64,000 nucleotides of DNA from Proteles cristata cristata (GCA_017311185.1 JAESUZ010003377.1:310001-374000); one strand, 5' to 3'; shown: positions 45,920 to 58,229, counted from the first letter of the stretch. Numbers and translations are program-made. The notes: generated by a model from the sequence alone, not told the origin.

Positions 45920-46167
45920 TCGCAGCACTTTTTTTTTTTAATGTTTTTTTTTTTTTTTTAATTTTTAGAGAGAGAGAGACACAGCGTGAGCAGGGGAGGG
46001 TCAGAGAGAGAGGGAGTCACAGACTGAAACAGGCTCCAGGCTCTGAGCTGGCAGTCAGCACACAGCCCGACGCGGGGCCCGAACCCACAATCCGTGAGAT
46101 CATGACCCAAGCGAAAGTCGGACGCTTAACCGACTAAGCCACCCAGGCGCCCCTCGCAGCACTTTTT
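45920..46167 (-). mobile_element. Young-type felid SINE with perfect 14-bp TSD
   Basis: Element at 45934-46153; TSD TCGCAGCACTTTTT at 45920-45933 and 46154-46167. Second-subfamily diagnostics GCAGTCAGCACACAG, ACCCAAGCGAAAGTCGG and CGACTAAGCCACC. The tail complement shows two long T runs. Confidence 0.96.
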
Positions 46168-46886
46168 AAAGCAGGCGTTTATGGAGACACGGGCTCACAC
46201 AATTGTGCAAATCATTTCCTCTGTGCATCAAGTGCAAAAGGCGTGATAATTCTGAGCGTGTGAATTTTTCTCTCATAAAACGGAAGATTAATTTGCCTAT
46301 ACGAATTCTGTGAACAGATTAAGTAGCTGGTTTGACACACGCGGTCTGGCTGATGAACAAATGAGACACTGAGAAATCAGATGCAAATGAGTCGTTTACC
46401 GACACTTTTGAAATTATATAACCGTCTCCAAGATCATGTGAAAACCAAGTAATGATTTAGAATGAATCCACCGGGCCCGCAACAAGGACGGTTTCTATAG
46501 TGTTTACTGCCCGCCCGTCTCTCGTCACATTTGTCACATAGTTTTGGAAGCACCTTCACGCTTCTTGTTTTTATATTTTATCCGCTGCGATATCTTTGGG
46601 GGCTTCATTAAACTTCAGTATTTCATATGTTTGGTAATCTGTGCCTCTTGGCGTACCTTCTGCACGTACGCAAAACGACATCGACCAACAAGGATTGCTT
46701 TTCTGTTCTCCAGTTTTCACTTGGTTTCCAAATATAGGTTCAGTTTAAATATTTATCGAATTGCCACTAAGTACTTGGCACCTTCCAGAGTTATCTCATT
46801 TAACCTTCTCAGACCTTGCGGGCTGGGGCAGGGGGTGGTGACTTGCCCAAAGCTACCGCAGAAGAGACACACGCCCACAGTGAAAG
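46168..46886. other. Intergenic sequence
   Basis: AT-rich unique DNA. A MIR-like reverse fragment (TGACTTGCCCAAAGCTACC) lies at about 46839. No gene was recognised. Confidence 0.45.
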
Positions 46887-47143
46887 CCCAGCTTTCTATT
46901 TTCTTTTCTTTTTTTTTTTTAATGTTCTATTTATTTTTGAGAGAGAGAGAGACAGCGTGAGCAGGGGAGGGTCAGAGAGAGAGGGAGACACAGAATCCAA
47001 AGACAGGCTCCAGGCTCTGAGCTAGCTGTCAGCACAGAGCCCGATGCGGGGCTCGAACCCATGAACCGTGACATCATGACCTGAGCCGAAGTCGGACGCT
47101 TAACCGACTGAGCCTCCCAGGTGCCCCCAGCTTTCTATTTTCT
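46887..47143 (-). mobile_element. Felid SINE with perfect 18-bp TSD
   Basis: Element at 46905-47125; TSD CCCAGCTTTCTATTTTCT at 46887-46904 and 47126-47143, where the leading C bases could belong to the SINE. Common subfamily (GAGCCGAAGTCGGACG). Confidence 0.95.
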
Positions 47144-48089
47144 GAGTGTAAGCACCTGTGCCGTCCTTCCGAACCACAGTGTCTCTCCTGATTTTAAAAA
47201 CACAGCAGAATTTTCGTCAGCATAATGGCAGAGACATTTTCTGTGATAGGGAAGACGAGCCCATTACAACATAGATCTCCTTCCAGTGCTGTTTCCTGTG
47301 AAATCCAAAGGCGTTTGCTTGCCCTCACCTTGCTCCCTCATCTTCTCCCTGGGCATGTCTGGGGACCGGGAGCTGACGCTTTGCCAAGCTGTGAGCCACC
47401 TGGCTCAGCGCGCCGGCTGCAAGGATCCCTTCCCACCGCGTGTGCCCTGAGTCACGCTCCCCCAAGTGTGAGCGTGCACTGCTGAGAAGACTGGCCCAGG
47501 GCCGGTTGGGATCCAGAGCACACCGGGTATGCAGTGAGTAAGCTGCCAACTTCCCGTGCATCTCCCGAGAACATAGGGCTGCCTTTGGAAAAGAGCAGCA
47601 CCTGTTTGTTTGGACTCCCCTCCTCCTTTCCCAGGACCGACAGTGGTCAAACTGTGTTCCTTGGAACCCCCAAGGAACCCCCCCCCCAACATACACTGGC
47701 GGTGGTGGGGGGAGGGTCTGAGTCCGCTGAGTTCTCCCACCTCCCCTGCTCCCCAGGATTGGCTCCCTCTACATAAAAGCTCCATTTTGTCTTAGTATAT
47801 GAGTTTCCCCCACTAGATTTGCTTTTAGGGAAAGTCAGGAAGCACCAGTATATGGCATCAAAATGCTTTCTAAATGTTTAAATATTTTCTAGGCATATGA
47901 CACTTCTTTATTGTCATCTGTGGGCATTATTGGCTTGGGTGTTTTTGTTCTGCCCATCGCAAAAAGAAAGGGCAAAGGGATGATGTGGACAGAAGAGGAA
48001 TTGATGAATAGTCTTTGCTTTTCTTTCTGACACCACCCTTGGATTCCATGATTCCCTCCACTGAGGGCAGAGAGGAGCTAACAGAACAC
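47144..48089. other. Intergenic sequence
   Basis: No gene or classifiable repeat. A short C run is at about 47681. Confidence 0.5.
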
Positions 48090-48665
48090 TAAGTTGTGGA
48101 TTGGAAAACTACAGCCTGCAGACTAGATCCAACCCACAGCCTGTTTCTATGTGCCCTATAAGGTAAGAATCATCTTTACATTTTATTTAAATTGTTTTTT
48201 TAATATTTATTCATTTTTGAGAGCATGGGGGGGAGGGCGAGAGACAGAGAGAGAGGGAGAGAGAGAGAGAGAGAGAGAGAATCTGAAACAGGCTCCAGGC
48301 TCTGAGCTGTCAGCACAGAGCCCAACGCGGGGCTTGGACCCACAGACTGTGAGATCATGACCTGAGCCGAAGTTGGACACTTAACCAACTGAGCCACTCA
48401 GGTGCCCCTCATCTTTACATTTTAATGGTTTTTAAAAAGCCAAAAGAAGACTATTTCATAATATGTGGAAGTTATATAAAATTTAAATGTCAGTGTCTGA
48501 ATAAAGTTTTATTAGAACACATCCACATCCATTCATTTGCATGCTGTCTATGGCTGCTTTCATACTACAGGGTTGAGTAGGTTTGACAGAGACCATAAGA
48601 CTGGTAAAGTCTACACTATTTTGTGTTGGGCCCTCTGCATGAAGGGTTTGCTGATCCTTACACTA
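48090..48665 (+). mobile_element. hAT-like DNA transposon remnant split by a SINE
   Basis: The left end (GGATTGGAAAACTACAGCC) and right end (GGGTTTGCTGATCC) are roughly inverted. GAATAAAGTTTTATTAGAAC, GTCTATGGCTGCTTTCATAC and GACAGAGACCATAAGACTGG match a common mammalian non-autonomous hAT-type element whose name I cannot fix. Confidence 0.6.
48170..48424 (-). mobile_element. Felid SINE with perfect 16-bp TSD
   Basis: Element at 48186-48408; TSD TCATCTTTACATTTTA at 48170-48185 and 48409-48424. The purine body has expanded to a (GA)n run. Confidence 0.95.
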
Positions 48666-50754
48666 CTTTTGGAAAGTCAGTAGAAAGCTTTCATCTCGAT
48701 GCTGCAGGACTGAGTAAACAGGAATTTCATGAATTTGCTAATAGCATATACCGACCTTTGGCAGCTCGTTTGTAAATGTCACTAGTTATGATGTACCAAC
48801 CTGGTCTTTGAAGCAGCTCTGTAACCAAGAGCATCAGGCAAAGCTGGACGGAGCATGGTGGGTGGCCTTGGCATCCACCCATACCGACATTCACCAAACA
48901 TTTGATGTATGCACATGCAAAGCTGGGCTGTGCGGGGAGGGTAAAGAGGAAGGCACCGTGGGGATATCACAAACCAGCCCTCATCTCCATTCTCCACTGC
49001 TGTTCAGCTCTGCCCCAAACTTGCATCACCCATTCAGGAAAAAAATCCAGCTCTGGAAGGGAAATCACCTGGAAATCACCCTGTGTAGAAGGCAACTGTC
49101 TGTCTTTGGGCTTCTCACTGCAGTCCAGTTGGACTCAAGGAGCAGACCTTGAGATGAGGATTTGAGTGCTGGGAGTTGATCTGAGAGGTGATCCCAGAAA
49201 GCCCCAGAAGCAATGCTGGGAAGGAAGAAGGGGAAAGTGAGGAAACCAGTATTGGGTGTGCTCTGATCCTTCTAGAGGCAACTGGGGCTCAGTCCCCCAG
49301 GGCCCCCTAGGAGACTGCAAAGGGGTCACCCCAGAGACGGGGACACTGAAATACCTGTTCACTGATCCACTGATTGAGGGCTGTTCTCTGAGGTACTGGC
49401 TCCCTGACATTTCAAGCTTAGCCCATTCCTGTGCTCACAGACATCCCTTGCATTCCCGCAGGGAAAATCCGTCTACGTGTTGGGGTCATGTTCTCCACAC
49501 CGTGTGAGGATTCTGGGAAGTGCACATCCCCCATCTCAGTTCACGTGCAGAGGTGTTTTAGGTCCCTTGCAGTCCGACGCTCTCCGAGGCCACCCAGGTG
49601 GTCTGAGCTCCCTCCATCTCTGGGGCTACAGGAAGGGGAAGACAGTCTCACAAGTGGGGAGTAGGCGCTGGGGCCTAGGAAGCGGTAACGATCCCGCCTC
49701 CATCAGGGACCAGGTGTGTGGGGGCTCCCCTGGCCTAGCCACCAACTCCCTGGCACCAGAGTAAATGACTTCCTCACCCGGGCTTCTGTCTCCCAACCTG
49801 AAAACCATAGGATGGATTAGAGGACTTGCAGGCCAGCGCTGCCAGGCCTTTAATGCACACACAGATTGTCTGGAGCCTTGCAAAAATCGCAGCTTCCGGT
49901 CCAGTAGACCTCATTAAGGCCCGAGATTCTGCAGTTCTAGCAAGTTCCAGGTGAAGCCATTGGTCTTGTCTGCCCCTCTCATGTTGAATAGCCAGGCTGT
50001 AGTGCACCTGTCCACCAAAAATCTCTGGTTGACTAGGATGGTATGGGAATGGGGGCGGGGAGGTCCCGCAACTTACACAACTGCTAGTGGAAACATTTTC
50101 GTTGCTGCTATTCTACTGTTTGCCCTCCAATTTCTCTCTAAAATGTTTTAGACCACAGCTCTGTTTTAGGAAAGCCACAGTGTTTTTGAAAACCAAAGCA
50201 ATTTCTAGAAGTTTCTTAGAAATGAATGCAATGCCTGTGTCTTTCTCTCAAAGGGCATTTCTCTGGGATTCCAAAGGTCATACTTGTGTCATTATCCCAT
50301 ACCACCTGCCTGGTTATTAAAAGCACAAGATCACTCCCAGTTTACAGGGTAAAATGTCCTAATTGGGGTGAGGTTGGTGTTCTAGCCAATGCTTCCCCCC
50401 GTTCCTCCCAACTAGAGGTGGAATACAACTGTGTGGTCCTTCTGGCAGTGATTTTGGCCCTGGGCAAGTCACCTGTGTCCACCCAGCCAGCAGAGCGGGC
50501 CACAGCCAGGCTCACTTTGGGCCAAACTGCTCTTCCTAGAAGTGGTAATGGGCTCCACTGTCTTTGTGCTTGTGATGTCACCGTGCCAGGCTTGTGCACA
50601 GCACCTCCAGATGGTTCTTACTTACGGATGAGAAAACAGTGGCTTAAAGCGAGCCCCCAGTCACCCAAAGGTCAATGGCAGAGGCAGCCGTAGGACAGAA
50701 TGTCTAGTCCAGTACCCTCTCCAGAGAACCATGAAACTAACTGCAAACAGAACC
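48666..50754. other. Intergenic sequence with a possible MER5-class fragment
   Basis: 49795-49965 (AGATTGTCTGGAGCCTTGCA, CAGTAGACCTCATTAAGGCC) resembles a MER5/MER58-class hAT fragment. No gene was recognised in the rest. Confidence 0.4.
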
Positions 50755-50885
50755 TTGCATATCCCAGTCCACCTGCTTCAAATTCCACCTCTGCCATTGT
50801 AACTGTGTGACTTGGGTGAATTTATTGTCATCTTTGGGCCTTGGTCTCATTATCTATAAAATGGAGCTACTAAAATCCCAATATA
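50755..50885 (+). repeat. MIR fragment
   Basis: TTCAAATTCCACCTCTGCCAT, AACTGTGTGACTTGGGTGAA and CTCATTATCTATAAAATGGAG follow the MIR consensus in order. Confidence 0.75.
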
Positions 50886-51092
50886 TGGCATTAGGATTAT
50901 GTTTCTGGGGATTGTCTTCACCTGCAATCTTATCAGTAACATCAGCTACTAATTTAATCACATGTTATGACAACATTTAATGCCTTTTTATATTCTTAAG
51001 CTCAAAGTGCATCTAACTGAGCTTAGGTTAAATACACCTTCTGCAATTTAATTTTTCAGTATATACATCTGCATAGACTAAATTGGGATAGC
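50886..51092. other. AT-rich intergenic spacer
   Basis: No recognised feature. Confidence 0.5.
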
Positions 51093-51333
51093 ATTAAAAT
51101 GGCACCAGTGTGGGGCACCTGGATGGCTCAGTCAGTTGGGTGTCCGACTTTGGCTCAGGTCATGATCTCACTGTTTGTGAGTTCAAGCCCCATGTCAGAC
51201 TGTGTGCTGACAGCTCAGAGCCTGGAACTGCTTTGGAGTCTGCATCTCCCTCTCTGCCCTCCCCCACTATTGCTCTGTCTTTCTCTCTCAAAAATAAATA
51301 AGCATTAAAAATTATATTAAAATGGTGCCAGTC
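51093..51333 (+). mobile_element. Felid SINE with 18-bp TSD
   Basis: Element at 51111-51315; TSD ATTAAAATGGCACCAGTG and ATTAAAATGGTGCCAGTC. Older, with several transitions at CpG sites. Confidence 0.94.
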
Positions 51334-52944
51334 AACCAGTCAACAAATGTGTATTGAGCACTGATTCTGTGAGGCAGTGTGCCACAGATTTAGGACACTG
51401 TGATAAATGAAATGGTCACTTCCTTCTCAGAACCATCCAGGTGGTCAAAGGTAAGTGAATACTTTCTCAAGGCTACTTAACTCATTTCAAGTGTGCACTC
51501 CAGTGGACATGAGGTAAGTTACACTTTGTGTCTGCTTCAGTGTCTTTGGACTGATGGTTGGGCCAGATTTCCACTTTCCTTTCTCCTAGGTTCATGTGCT
51601 TATTACCCTGTAGCACCTGAACTTTCCTTTGACCTTGGCCTCAATGGCCAAGGTGAGCTAAAGAGCTCCAGGGATGAGCTCGAGGAGCAGAATCCAGTCA
51701 AGTTTTAGCAAATGACAGGGTTGTTTGTTTTGAAGAGAGAGAGAGCAAAGGTCTTCACAAGAATCGAGTTGAAAAGCCTCAGACGATAAAAGGTCATTTT
51801 TTGAGGTTCTGTGGGAAGACACGGGGACAGGGAGAGACCCATTGATGGGTAGCCTGTGGTCAAAAACCTAGAGAGAGAAACAGCATAACTCATGAGGAAG
51901 CCTCGTTAAATTTTATTATGTGACATGTGATTTTTTAAAAAAACTGTATGGCCTTCTTTGCTTTATATAGAAAATAAGTAAAATAGACATTACTGGCACG
52001 TGTGTTGGTCCCAGATCTGGAGCTTTTGTTTTGGATGAAAGGGGCGGTGAGTCTGGGCGGAGAGGATGCAGCAACACACCAGGGCTCTCCCACGGGTACG
52101 GGGTATGGTAAGGCAAGACCAGGGCTTCCGGTCTCACCAGGCTTCCTCCGCAGCCTCAGCCACCAGCTCTGGTCTTGGGGGCATCACATGTTCACATGTG
52201 CTTTCAAGAAAATCCCTACGGCCCAAGTGTTGATCCGTGTGGGGCTGTCCAGGGCTGACTGCCCAGGACGCGCCAGAGGCCCAGCAGACGACAGTGTGGC
52301 AAGGGGGTGCGCTTGCAGGCATGCTTTTCCACCTTGCCTCGAAAGGAACAGGATATTCATCAGGGGGCCGGGAAAGGGTGGGGACTGTGCTGGATGGGGC
52401 TTGGGGAAGGTGATGCAACGTGGACTCATCTTTGTGATGCCGACTCCCTTGAGCTCAGCCGGAGCTCATGAACCACCTGACTCCAAGGTACTGGTGATGT
52501 CAGGAGGCCAAAAATGCTTTTAGCGATTCTCTAAAGCAAATGGGCCTCTCTTCATGAAGCTACCCGGTGATGCCAGAGAAGCTGGGGAAGTCCTGGTGGT
52601 GGCATCAGGTCAAGGTAAGGTCCCCAAACGGTTGGCGGTGGGAGCATGTGAGAGCAGGTATAGGTCTAGAATGTAACAGACTCATTCCCGATTCTCTTTG
52701 GCTGAGCTCACATTGGATGGTTATCGTTGATTATAAAACCAGGTTAGAACCAATTTCTAGGTCTCAGTATAGAAATTGGAAAGCCTTCCCCACTCCTCTG
52801 TTTTGTTGACTTTACCCTGAACTCTTTTAAGGTCATGCCCCGCTTCTACACTCTGGCTTTGCTCCAGAGAAGTGGCCGGTGTGACCATGTGGCCATGGAT
52901 GGAGCTGGGCTCAGATGGTCCAGGAGCTTTCCTGGTGGGCAAGG
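51334..52944. other. Intergenic sequence
   Basis: GTCAACAAATGTGTATTGAG at about 51340 resembles a reverse L2-type 3' end. Otherwise unique; no gene was recognised. Confidence 0.45.
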
Positions 52945-53328
52945 CTGCTGTTCCAGATGGAATTGAGCTCTCCCCAAGTTTATATGTTGAAGCCCTAACT
53001 GGCAGTGTGAATGTTTTGGAAATAAGGATTTTTAGGAGGTAATTAAGGTTAAATAAGGACATATGGATGGGGTCCTAATAAGATTGGCGGCCTTATACAA
53101 ACAGGGAAAGAGCTTTCTCTCTCTCTGCCATGTGAGGACACGGCAAGAAGGTGGCCATCAATGAGCCATCAATGAGCCATCAGTGAAGACAACTCTCTCC
53201 AGAACCCAACCATACCGCCACCCTCATCTCAGCCTCCCAGTCTTCAGAACTGTCAGGAATGAATTTCTGTTTTTCTAAGCCACCCATCTCTGGTATTTTG
53301 TTGTAACAGCCCAGCTGACCAGGAGAGC
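52945..53328 (+). mobile_element. MaLR (MST/MLT1-like) LTR
   Basis: TATATGTTGAAGCCCTAACT, GGAGGTAATTAAGGTTAAAT, CTGCCATGTGAGGACACGGC and TATTTTGTTGTAACAGCC are in consensus order. An 11-12-base unit around ATGAGCCATCA is triplicated at about 53154-53183. Confidence 0.78.
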
Positions 53329-54480
53329 TAAAGCTTACCTGGCTTTGTGGTTCTCTTTGTCAGATCACCAAATGCCATCATAACCTGTCTGGAAAGCAAC
53401 GTGGCCACATGTTGCAAGAAATGCTTATGGCTTTGGTCTTGTGATTTCAGTCCTGAATGGTTAAGGAAGTAATTTAATAGAAGGAAAAAAATCCGTATGC
53501 AGTGATGATGCTCATTGGAAGGTCATCTTTCAGGTTACCCTATCAGAAGCTTCTGGCAACGTGGAGGTACCCAAAACAGGAATAGGGTGTCAGCTTGGTC
53601 AGGTAATGGACTTGTGGTCCATTGAAACTATACGTAGAACTGCTGTGCAGAGAAGTGGAAAACATATTTAATATTACATGGTTTAAAATGGACAAATGCT
53701 ATTTTTCTGATATGTTCTAATTAGAAATGTGAAAACCATGTACCCATGTGAAGGAAGATAGGAAGAGACTATGTCCAAAGAAAGTGAGTTAATTCAAGGC
53801 GGTGGGATGTTAGGGAATGTGAAAAATTTAAACATTTTCCCTTATCATGGAACTCCATTGTTTCAACAGAGAACAAAACAAGGCTTATACTTGTCAGTTT
53901 GCATCCCGGGCAGTGCCTCCCGCCAGCCTGTCTCCTCCAGGCTCTGTTTCCAGACCCACAAGAGGCCTTCTAGGGCCTCAGTCCCAGGGGCTCTGGGGGA
54001 TAATAGAGCATGCACTTGCTGCAGACACGTGTTCTCTACAGCAGTGTAAACTGTCACAGCCATCCCCGCCAGCCGGTTCCACACCTTTCCATTAACCTGG
54101 CACCTGCGTTCACCTCTGGTTAATAGAAAAACCTCCGTGAAGCCCGCAGCCAGGACCGACTTCAATTTTCCACAGCTTTACACTGGCCGGCTGTTTCTCT
54201 TACTGGGTTGTCACATGATTGGCTCTTGAAGACAAAATTCCCTGGAACCAGATCCTTCTCTGAGTCAGAGCTGGAAGCTCTCACCGAGTATCTGGTAGCT
54301 GGAGTTAGGTGATACCTGGCCTGGCATTTTGACATTGAGACGCCAGGAACTGGGCACTTCTTGGTGACTGACTTACAGCCTGAACTTGGCGTGTGCTGGG
54401 GCAATTGGACCTCAGAGTCTCCACACTGATCTTAGTCCCTTTGTCTACATTACTAGGGAGCGTACTATTCTTTTGGAATT
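53329..54480. other. Intergenic sequence
   Basis: No gene or classified repeat was recognised. Confidence 0.5.
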
Positions 54481-54874
54481 AAATTTAGGTAAGAGGTTGG
54501 GGCGCCTGGGTGGCTCAGTCGATTAAGCGTCCGACTTCAGCTTGGGTCACTATCTCACGGCTGGTGAGTTCAAGTCTTGCGTCGGGCTCTGTGCTGACAG
54601 CTCAGAGCTGGGAGCCTGCTTCAGATTCTGTGTCTCCCTCACATTCTATCTCCCAAAACTAAGATAAACGTTAAAAAAATTTTTTTTTAGAGAGCTAATT
54701 TTTTTTAATGTTTTATTTATTTCTGAGAGAGAGACAGTATGAGCAGGGGAGGGTCAAAGAGGAAGATACAGAGTCCGAAACAGGCTCCCGGCTCTGAGCT
54801 AGCTGTCAGCACAGCTTAACCAACTGAGCCAGCCAGGCGCCCCTAAAAAATTTTTTTAAATATAAGTAAGAGGT
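54481..54874. mobile_element. Tail-to-tail inverted SINE pair in one TSD
   Basis: A plus SINE (about 54498-54690) and a reverse SINE (about 54699-54845) face each other at their A-rich tails. AAATTTAGGTAAGAGGT (54481-54497) and AAATATAAGTAAGAGGT (54858-54874) flank the pair. The second probably inserted into the tail of the first. The reverse copy lacks about 66 bases, including the B-box region (GTCAGCACAG joins CTTAACC). Confidence 0.88.
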
Positions 54875-55226
54875 GATGGCTGTTTTGCATTTATTCAGTG
54901 CCTTTATCATTTTTTGAAACTAATACCTGTCTAATACAAACAAATGAATGCATACGCTAAAAACAAAGCAAAACCAAAAAGCCCTCCAAAGTACAAAAAG
55001 ATCTAAAGAAAAAAATACACCTATGCTCCCCCCACCACTCATTTTATTGTTTGGGAGCAGTTGTTAGCAGGCTCCTGTGTAGCCTAGTGTCTGTGCATAT
55101 TGGCATGTACACAGAATCTGTATGTATATTTTGTGTATCTTAAAACAAAACCAAGTTAGGATCATACCATGCTCTGTTCTTGCCTTACATTTTTCACTTA
55201 ATTATGTATCTCAGGGATCTTAACAT

Positions 55227-55476
55227 ATCAGCGCATACATATACTTTTGTAAATTTTTTTCGTTTATCTTTGAGAGAGAGAGAGAGAGAGGACAAAGCAC
55301 GAGTGGGGGAAGGGCAGAGAGAGAGACACACAGAATCCGAAGGGGGCTCCCGGTTTTGAGCTGTCAGCACAGAGCCCGACGCAGGACTCAAACCCACGAA
55401 CCACGAGATCATGTCCTGAGCCGAAGTCGGACACTTAACCACCTGAGCCACCGAGGCGCCCCATCAGCGCATATAT
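55227..55476 (-). mobile_element. Felid SINE with TSD
   Basis: Element at 55241-55462 in the old L1; flanks ATCAGCGCATACAT and ATCAGCGCATATAT, one mismatch over 14 bases. Confidence 0.94.
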
Positions 55477-55931
55477 TTTTAATGGGTGCGTGATAGCTCG
55501 CTATGGGACTGTGGCATGATTTATTGGGATAGACCGTCTAATAGACATGCAGGGTCTTGTCTGGTTTGGCTTTGTTTTCGCTGCAACAGATTACGCTGCA
55601 AGTGACCATTTCCTGCACATCATTTTGTACACATTTCCAAGTTTATTTGTTGGGTAAGTTCTTAATGATGGAATTACTGGGTCAAAGGTAACATGCATTT
55701 GAAATGTAGATTTCTGCGGACGAACTGCCTCCCTCGAGGTTGCTCTAGTTTATTCCGTATGAACCCTGTACGAACCCACCAGATTTTCCACATTCTAGCT
55801 TATGATGCACGCAAACTTTTTAAAAATATTTTTTAAAAATTTTATTGATATGTAATTGACCCACTAATGCCTAGAGCATAATGGTTTGAATTACACATAT
55901 TGTGAAACGATATTACTGTGCGTCATCTCAT

Positions 55932-55994
55932 ACAGATACAATAAAAAGCAAAAAAACAAAAAACAAAAAAAAAACAAAAACAAACAAAAAAAGC
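55932..55994. repeat. A-rich low-complexity tract
   Basis: Irregular CAAAAA repeats within the inner L1 remnant. Confidence 0.85.
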
Positions 55995-56540
55995 CAAAAG
56001 AAAAACTTCCCCTTTTGATGAGAGCTCTTAGGATCTCCTCTTGGCAATGTTCCTGCCTTGACCCAGTGGTGTTAGCTGTTCCCATCGTGCTGTGCAGCAC
56101 ATCCCTATGCTCTTATCTTGTCTCTGGAAGTTTCCACCTTTTGACCACCTTCCTTCAATCCCCCTTCCTCCCTGCCCGGCCCTGGTAAGCACAGGTATGA
56201 TCTCTTTTCCTATGAGTTTGGCTCCTGTTGTTGTATTAGATGTTTAGATGTTGTTGTTCATAGTTTCTTCATCCACGCATCAATCAATGGACACTTAGGC
56301 TGTTTTAACATCTTGGTTGTTGTAAATCACGCCACAGTGAACACGGGGGTGCAGATATCTTTCTGAGCCAGTGTGTTCATTTCCTTTGGGAATAGTCCCG
56401 TAAGTGGGATTGCTGGATCATAGGGTAGTTCTATTTTTAGTTTTTCAAGGAACCTCCAGAGTGGCTGCATCAGTGTGCATTCCCACACTGATGGGGATTC
56501 CACACTAGTACACACTAGTACTAGTGCAAGAAGGCTTCCT

Positions 56541-56755
56541 AGGACACCTGGGGGCTCAGTTGGTTAGGCGTCCGACTTCAGCTCAGGTCATGATCTCGCA
56601 GATCATGAGTTCAAGCCCCACGTAGAGCTCTGTGCTGACAGCCCAGAGCCTGGAGCCTGCTTCGGATTCTCCCCCTCTCTCTACCCTTCTCCTGCTTGTG
56701 CTCGTTCTCTCTCCCTCTCTAAAAAATAAATTAAAACATTAATTTTTTTTTTTAA
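56541..56755 (+). mobile_element. Felid SINE
   Basis: Plus copy in the reverse L1, head GGACACCTGGGGGCTCAG lacking bases, TTAAAACATT tail. Imperfect TSD (AAGGCTTCCT and GAGGATTCCT). Confidence 0.9.
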
Positions 56756-56899
56756 AAGAGGATTCCTTATTCTCCACACACCCCTGCCAACATCTGTTAT
56801 GTCTTGTGTTTTTGATAATAGCCATTGTGACAGGTGTGAGGTGATATCTCCTTGTGGTTTTGCAAACTTTAACATTTTTATCAATGATACTTAAAAAGT

Positions 56900-56949
56900 G
56901 GCTTCTTCGATTATTTAAAAACATTTTTTTAAATGTTTTATTTATTTCT

Positions 56950-56981
<32 letters not shown>

Positions 56982-57167
56982 TGGTATGAGCAGGAGAGGG
57001 TCAGAGAGAGAGGGAGTCACAGAATCTGAAACAGGCTCTAGGCTCTGAGCTGTCAGCACAAAGCCTGATGCGGTGCTCGAACCCACGAACCACGAGATCA
57101 TGACCTGATCCAGAATCGGACCCTCAACTGACTGAGCCACCCAGGCGCCCCGGCTTCTTCCATTATT
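56900..57167 (-). mobile_element. Felid SINE with 16-bp TSD
   Basis: Element at 56916-57151; TSD GGCTTCTTCGATTATT and GGCTTCTTCCATTATT (one mismatch). Contains a (GA)n run of about 12 units. Confidence 0.95.
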
Positions 57168-57454
57168 GAATGATGGTATCATTACTTAGTTTGCATTTCC
57201 TTAACTACATATGAGGTTAAGCATCTTTTCATGTATCTGTTAGCCATTTATAGCTTTGGTTTTATGTGCTCCCTGGCCCCTGGCACTTTTTTTGTTAGTG
57301 TTTTTCTTACTATTTTATTGAAGAAATTAGCTCTTTTTCTGCTTATGGATTATACACCTTCCCCTGGTTTTTCACTATGTGAAACTTAGGTTATGAGGTT
57401 ATTTTTCATGCAGAGAAAATGTTATATTTTACTTACTGAGTTGAGTCATTTTTT

Positions 57455-57697
57455 TCTGGTGTCTACCTTTTTTTAAAAAAAGTGTTTATTTATTTATTTT
57501 TGAGACACAGAGAGAGGGTGAGTGGGGGAGGGGCAGATAGAGAGGGAGACTATCTCAAGCAGGCTCTGCGCTGTTGGTGCAGAGCCCGATGCAAGGCTTG
57601 AACTCACCAGTCATGAGATCATGACCTGAGGCAATATCAGTAGTAAGATGCTCAACCAACTGAGCCATCTAGATGCCCCTCTGGTATCTATGTTTTT
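57455..57697 (-). mobile_element. Older felid/carnivore SINE
   Basis: Element at 57473-57679, strongly diverged (GAGCCATCTAGATGCCCC end). Flanks TCTGGTGTCTAC and TCTGGTATCTAT. Confidence 0.85.
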
Positions 57698-57718
57698 GAG
57701 CCATTTTTAGATCCTTCT

Positions 57719-58229
57719 TCATTCCAATATTTTATTTATTTTATTTTATTTTATTTATTTTAATATTTTTAATGTTATATTTATTTCTAGGAGAGAGAGA
57801 GAGAGAGAGAGACAGCGCGAGCAGGGGAGGGTCAGAGAGAGAGGAAGTCACAGACTCTGAAACAGGCTCCAGGTTCTGGGCCGGCAGTCAGCACAGAGCC
57901 TGACGCGGGGCTCAAACCCACGAACTGCGAGATCATGACCTAAGCGAAAGTCGGACGCTTAACCGACTAAACCACGCAGGCGCCCCTTTCTTTTTAAAAA
58001 AATTTTTTTAAAATGTTTTATTTATTTCTAGGAGACAGAGAGAGACAGCGTGAGCAGGGGAGGGTCAGAGAGAGGGAGTCACAGACTGAAACAGGCTCAG
58101 GCTCTGGGCTGGCAGTCAGCACAGAGCCCGGCCTGAGCTCAAACCCACGAACTGCGAGATCATGACCTAAGCGAAAGTCGGACGCTTAACCGACTAAGCC
58201 ACTCAGGTGCCCCTCATTCCAATATTTTA
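57719..58229 (-). mobile_element. Tandem pair of young-type SINEs inside one perfect TSD
   Basis: Two complete reverse SINEs lie head to tail at about 57745-57986 and 57990-58213. TCATTCCAATATTTTA is present only outside the pair, at 57719-57734 and 58214-58229 (16/16). Both have second-subfamily marks (CTAGGAGA near the tail, GCAGTCAGCACAGAG, CTAAGCGAAAGTCGG, CGACTAA). The outer tail is an expanded (TTTTA)n. Confidence 0.92.
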
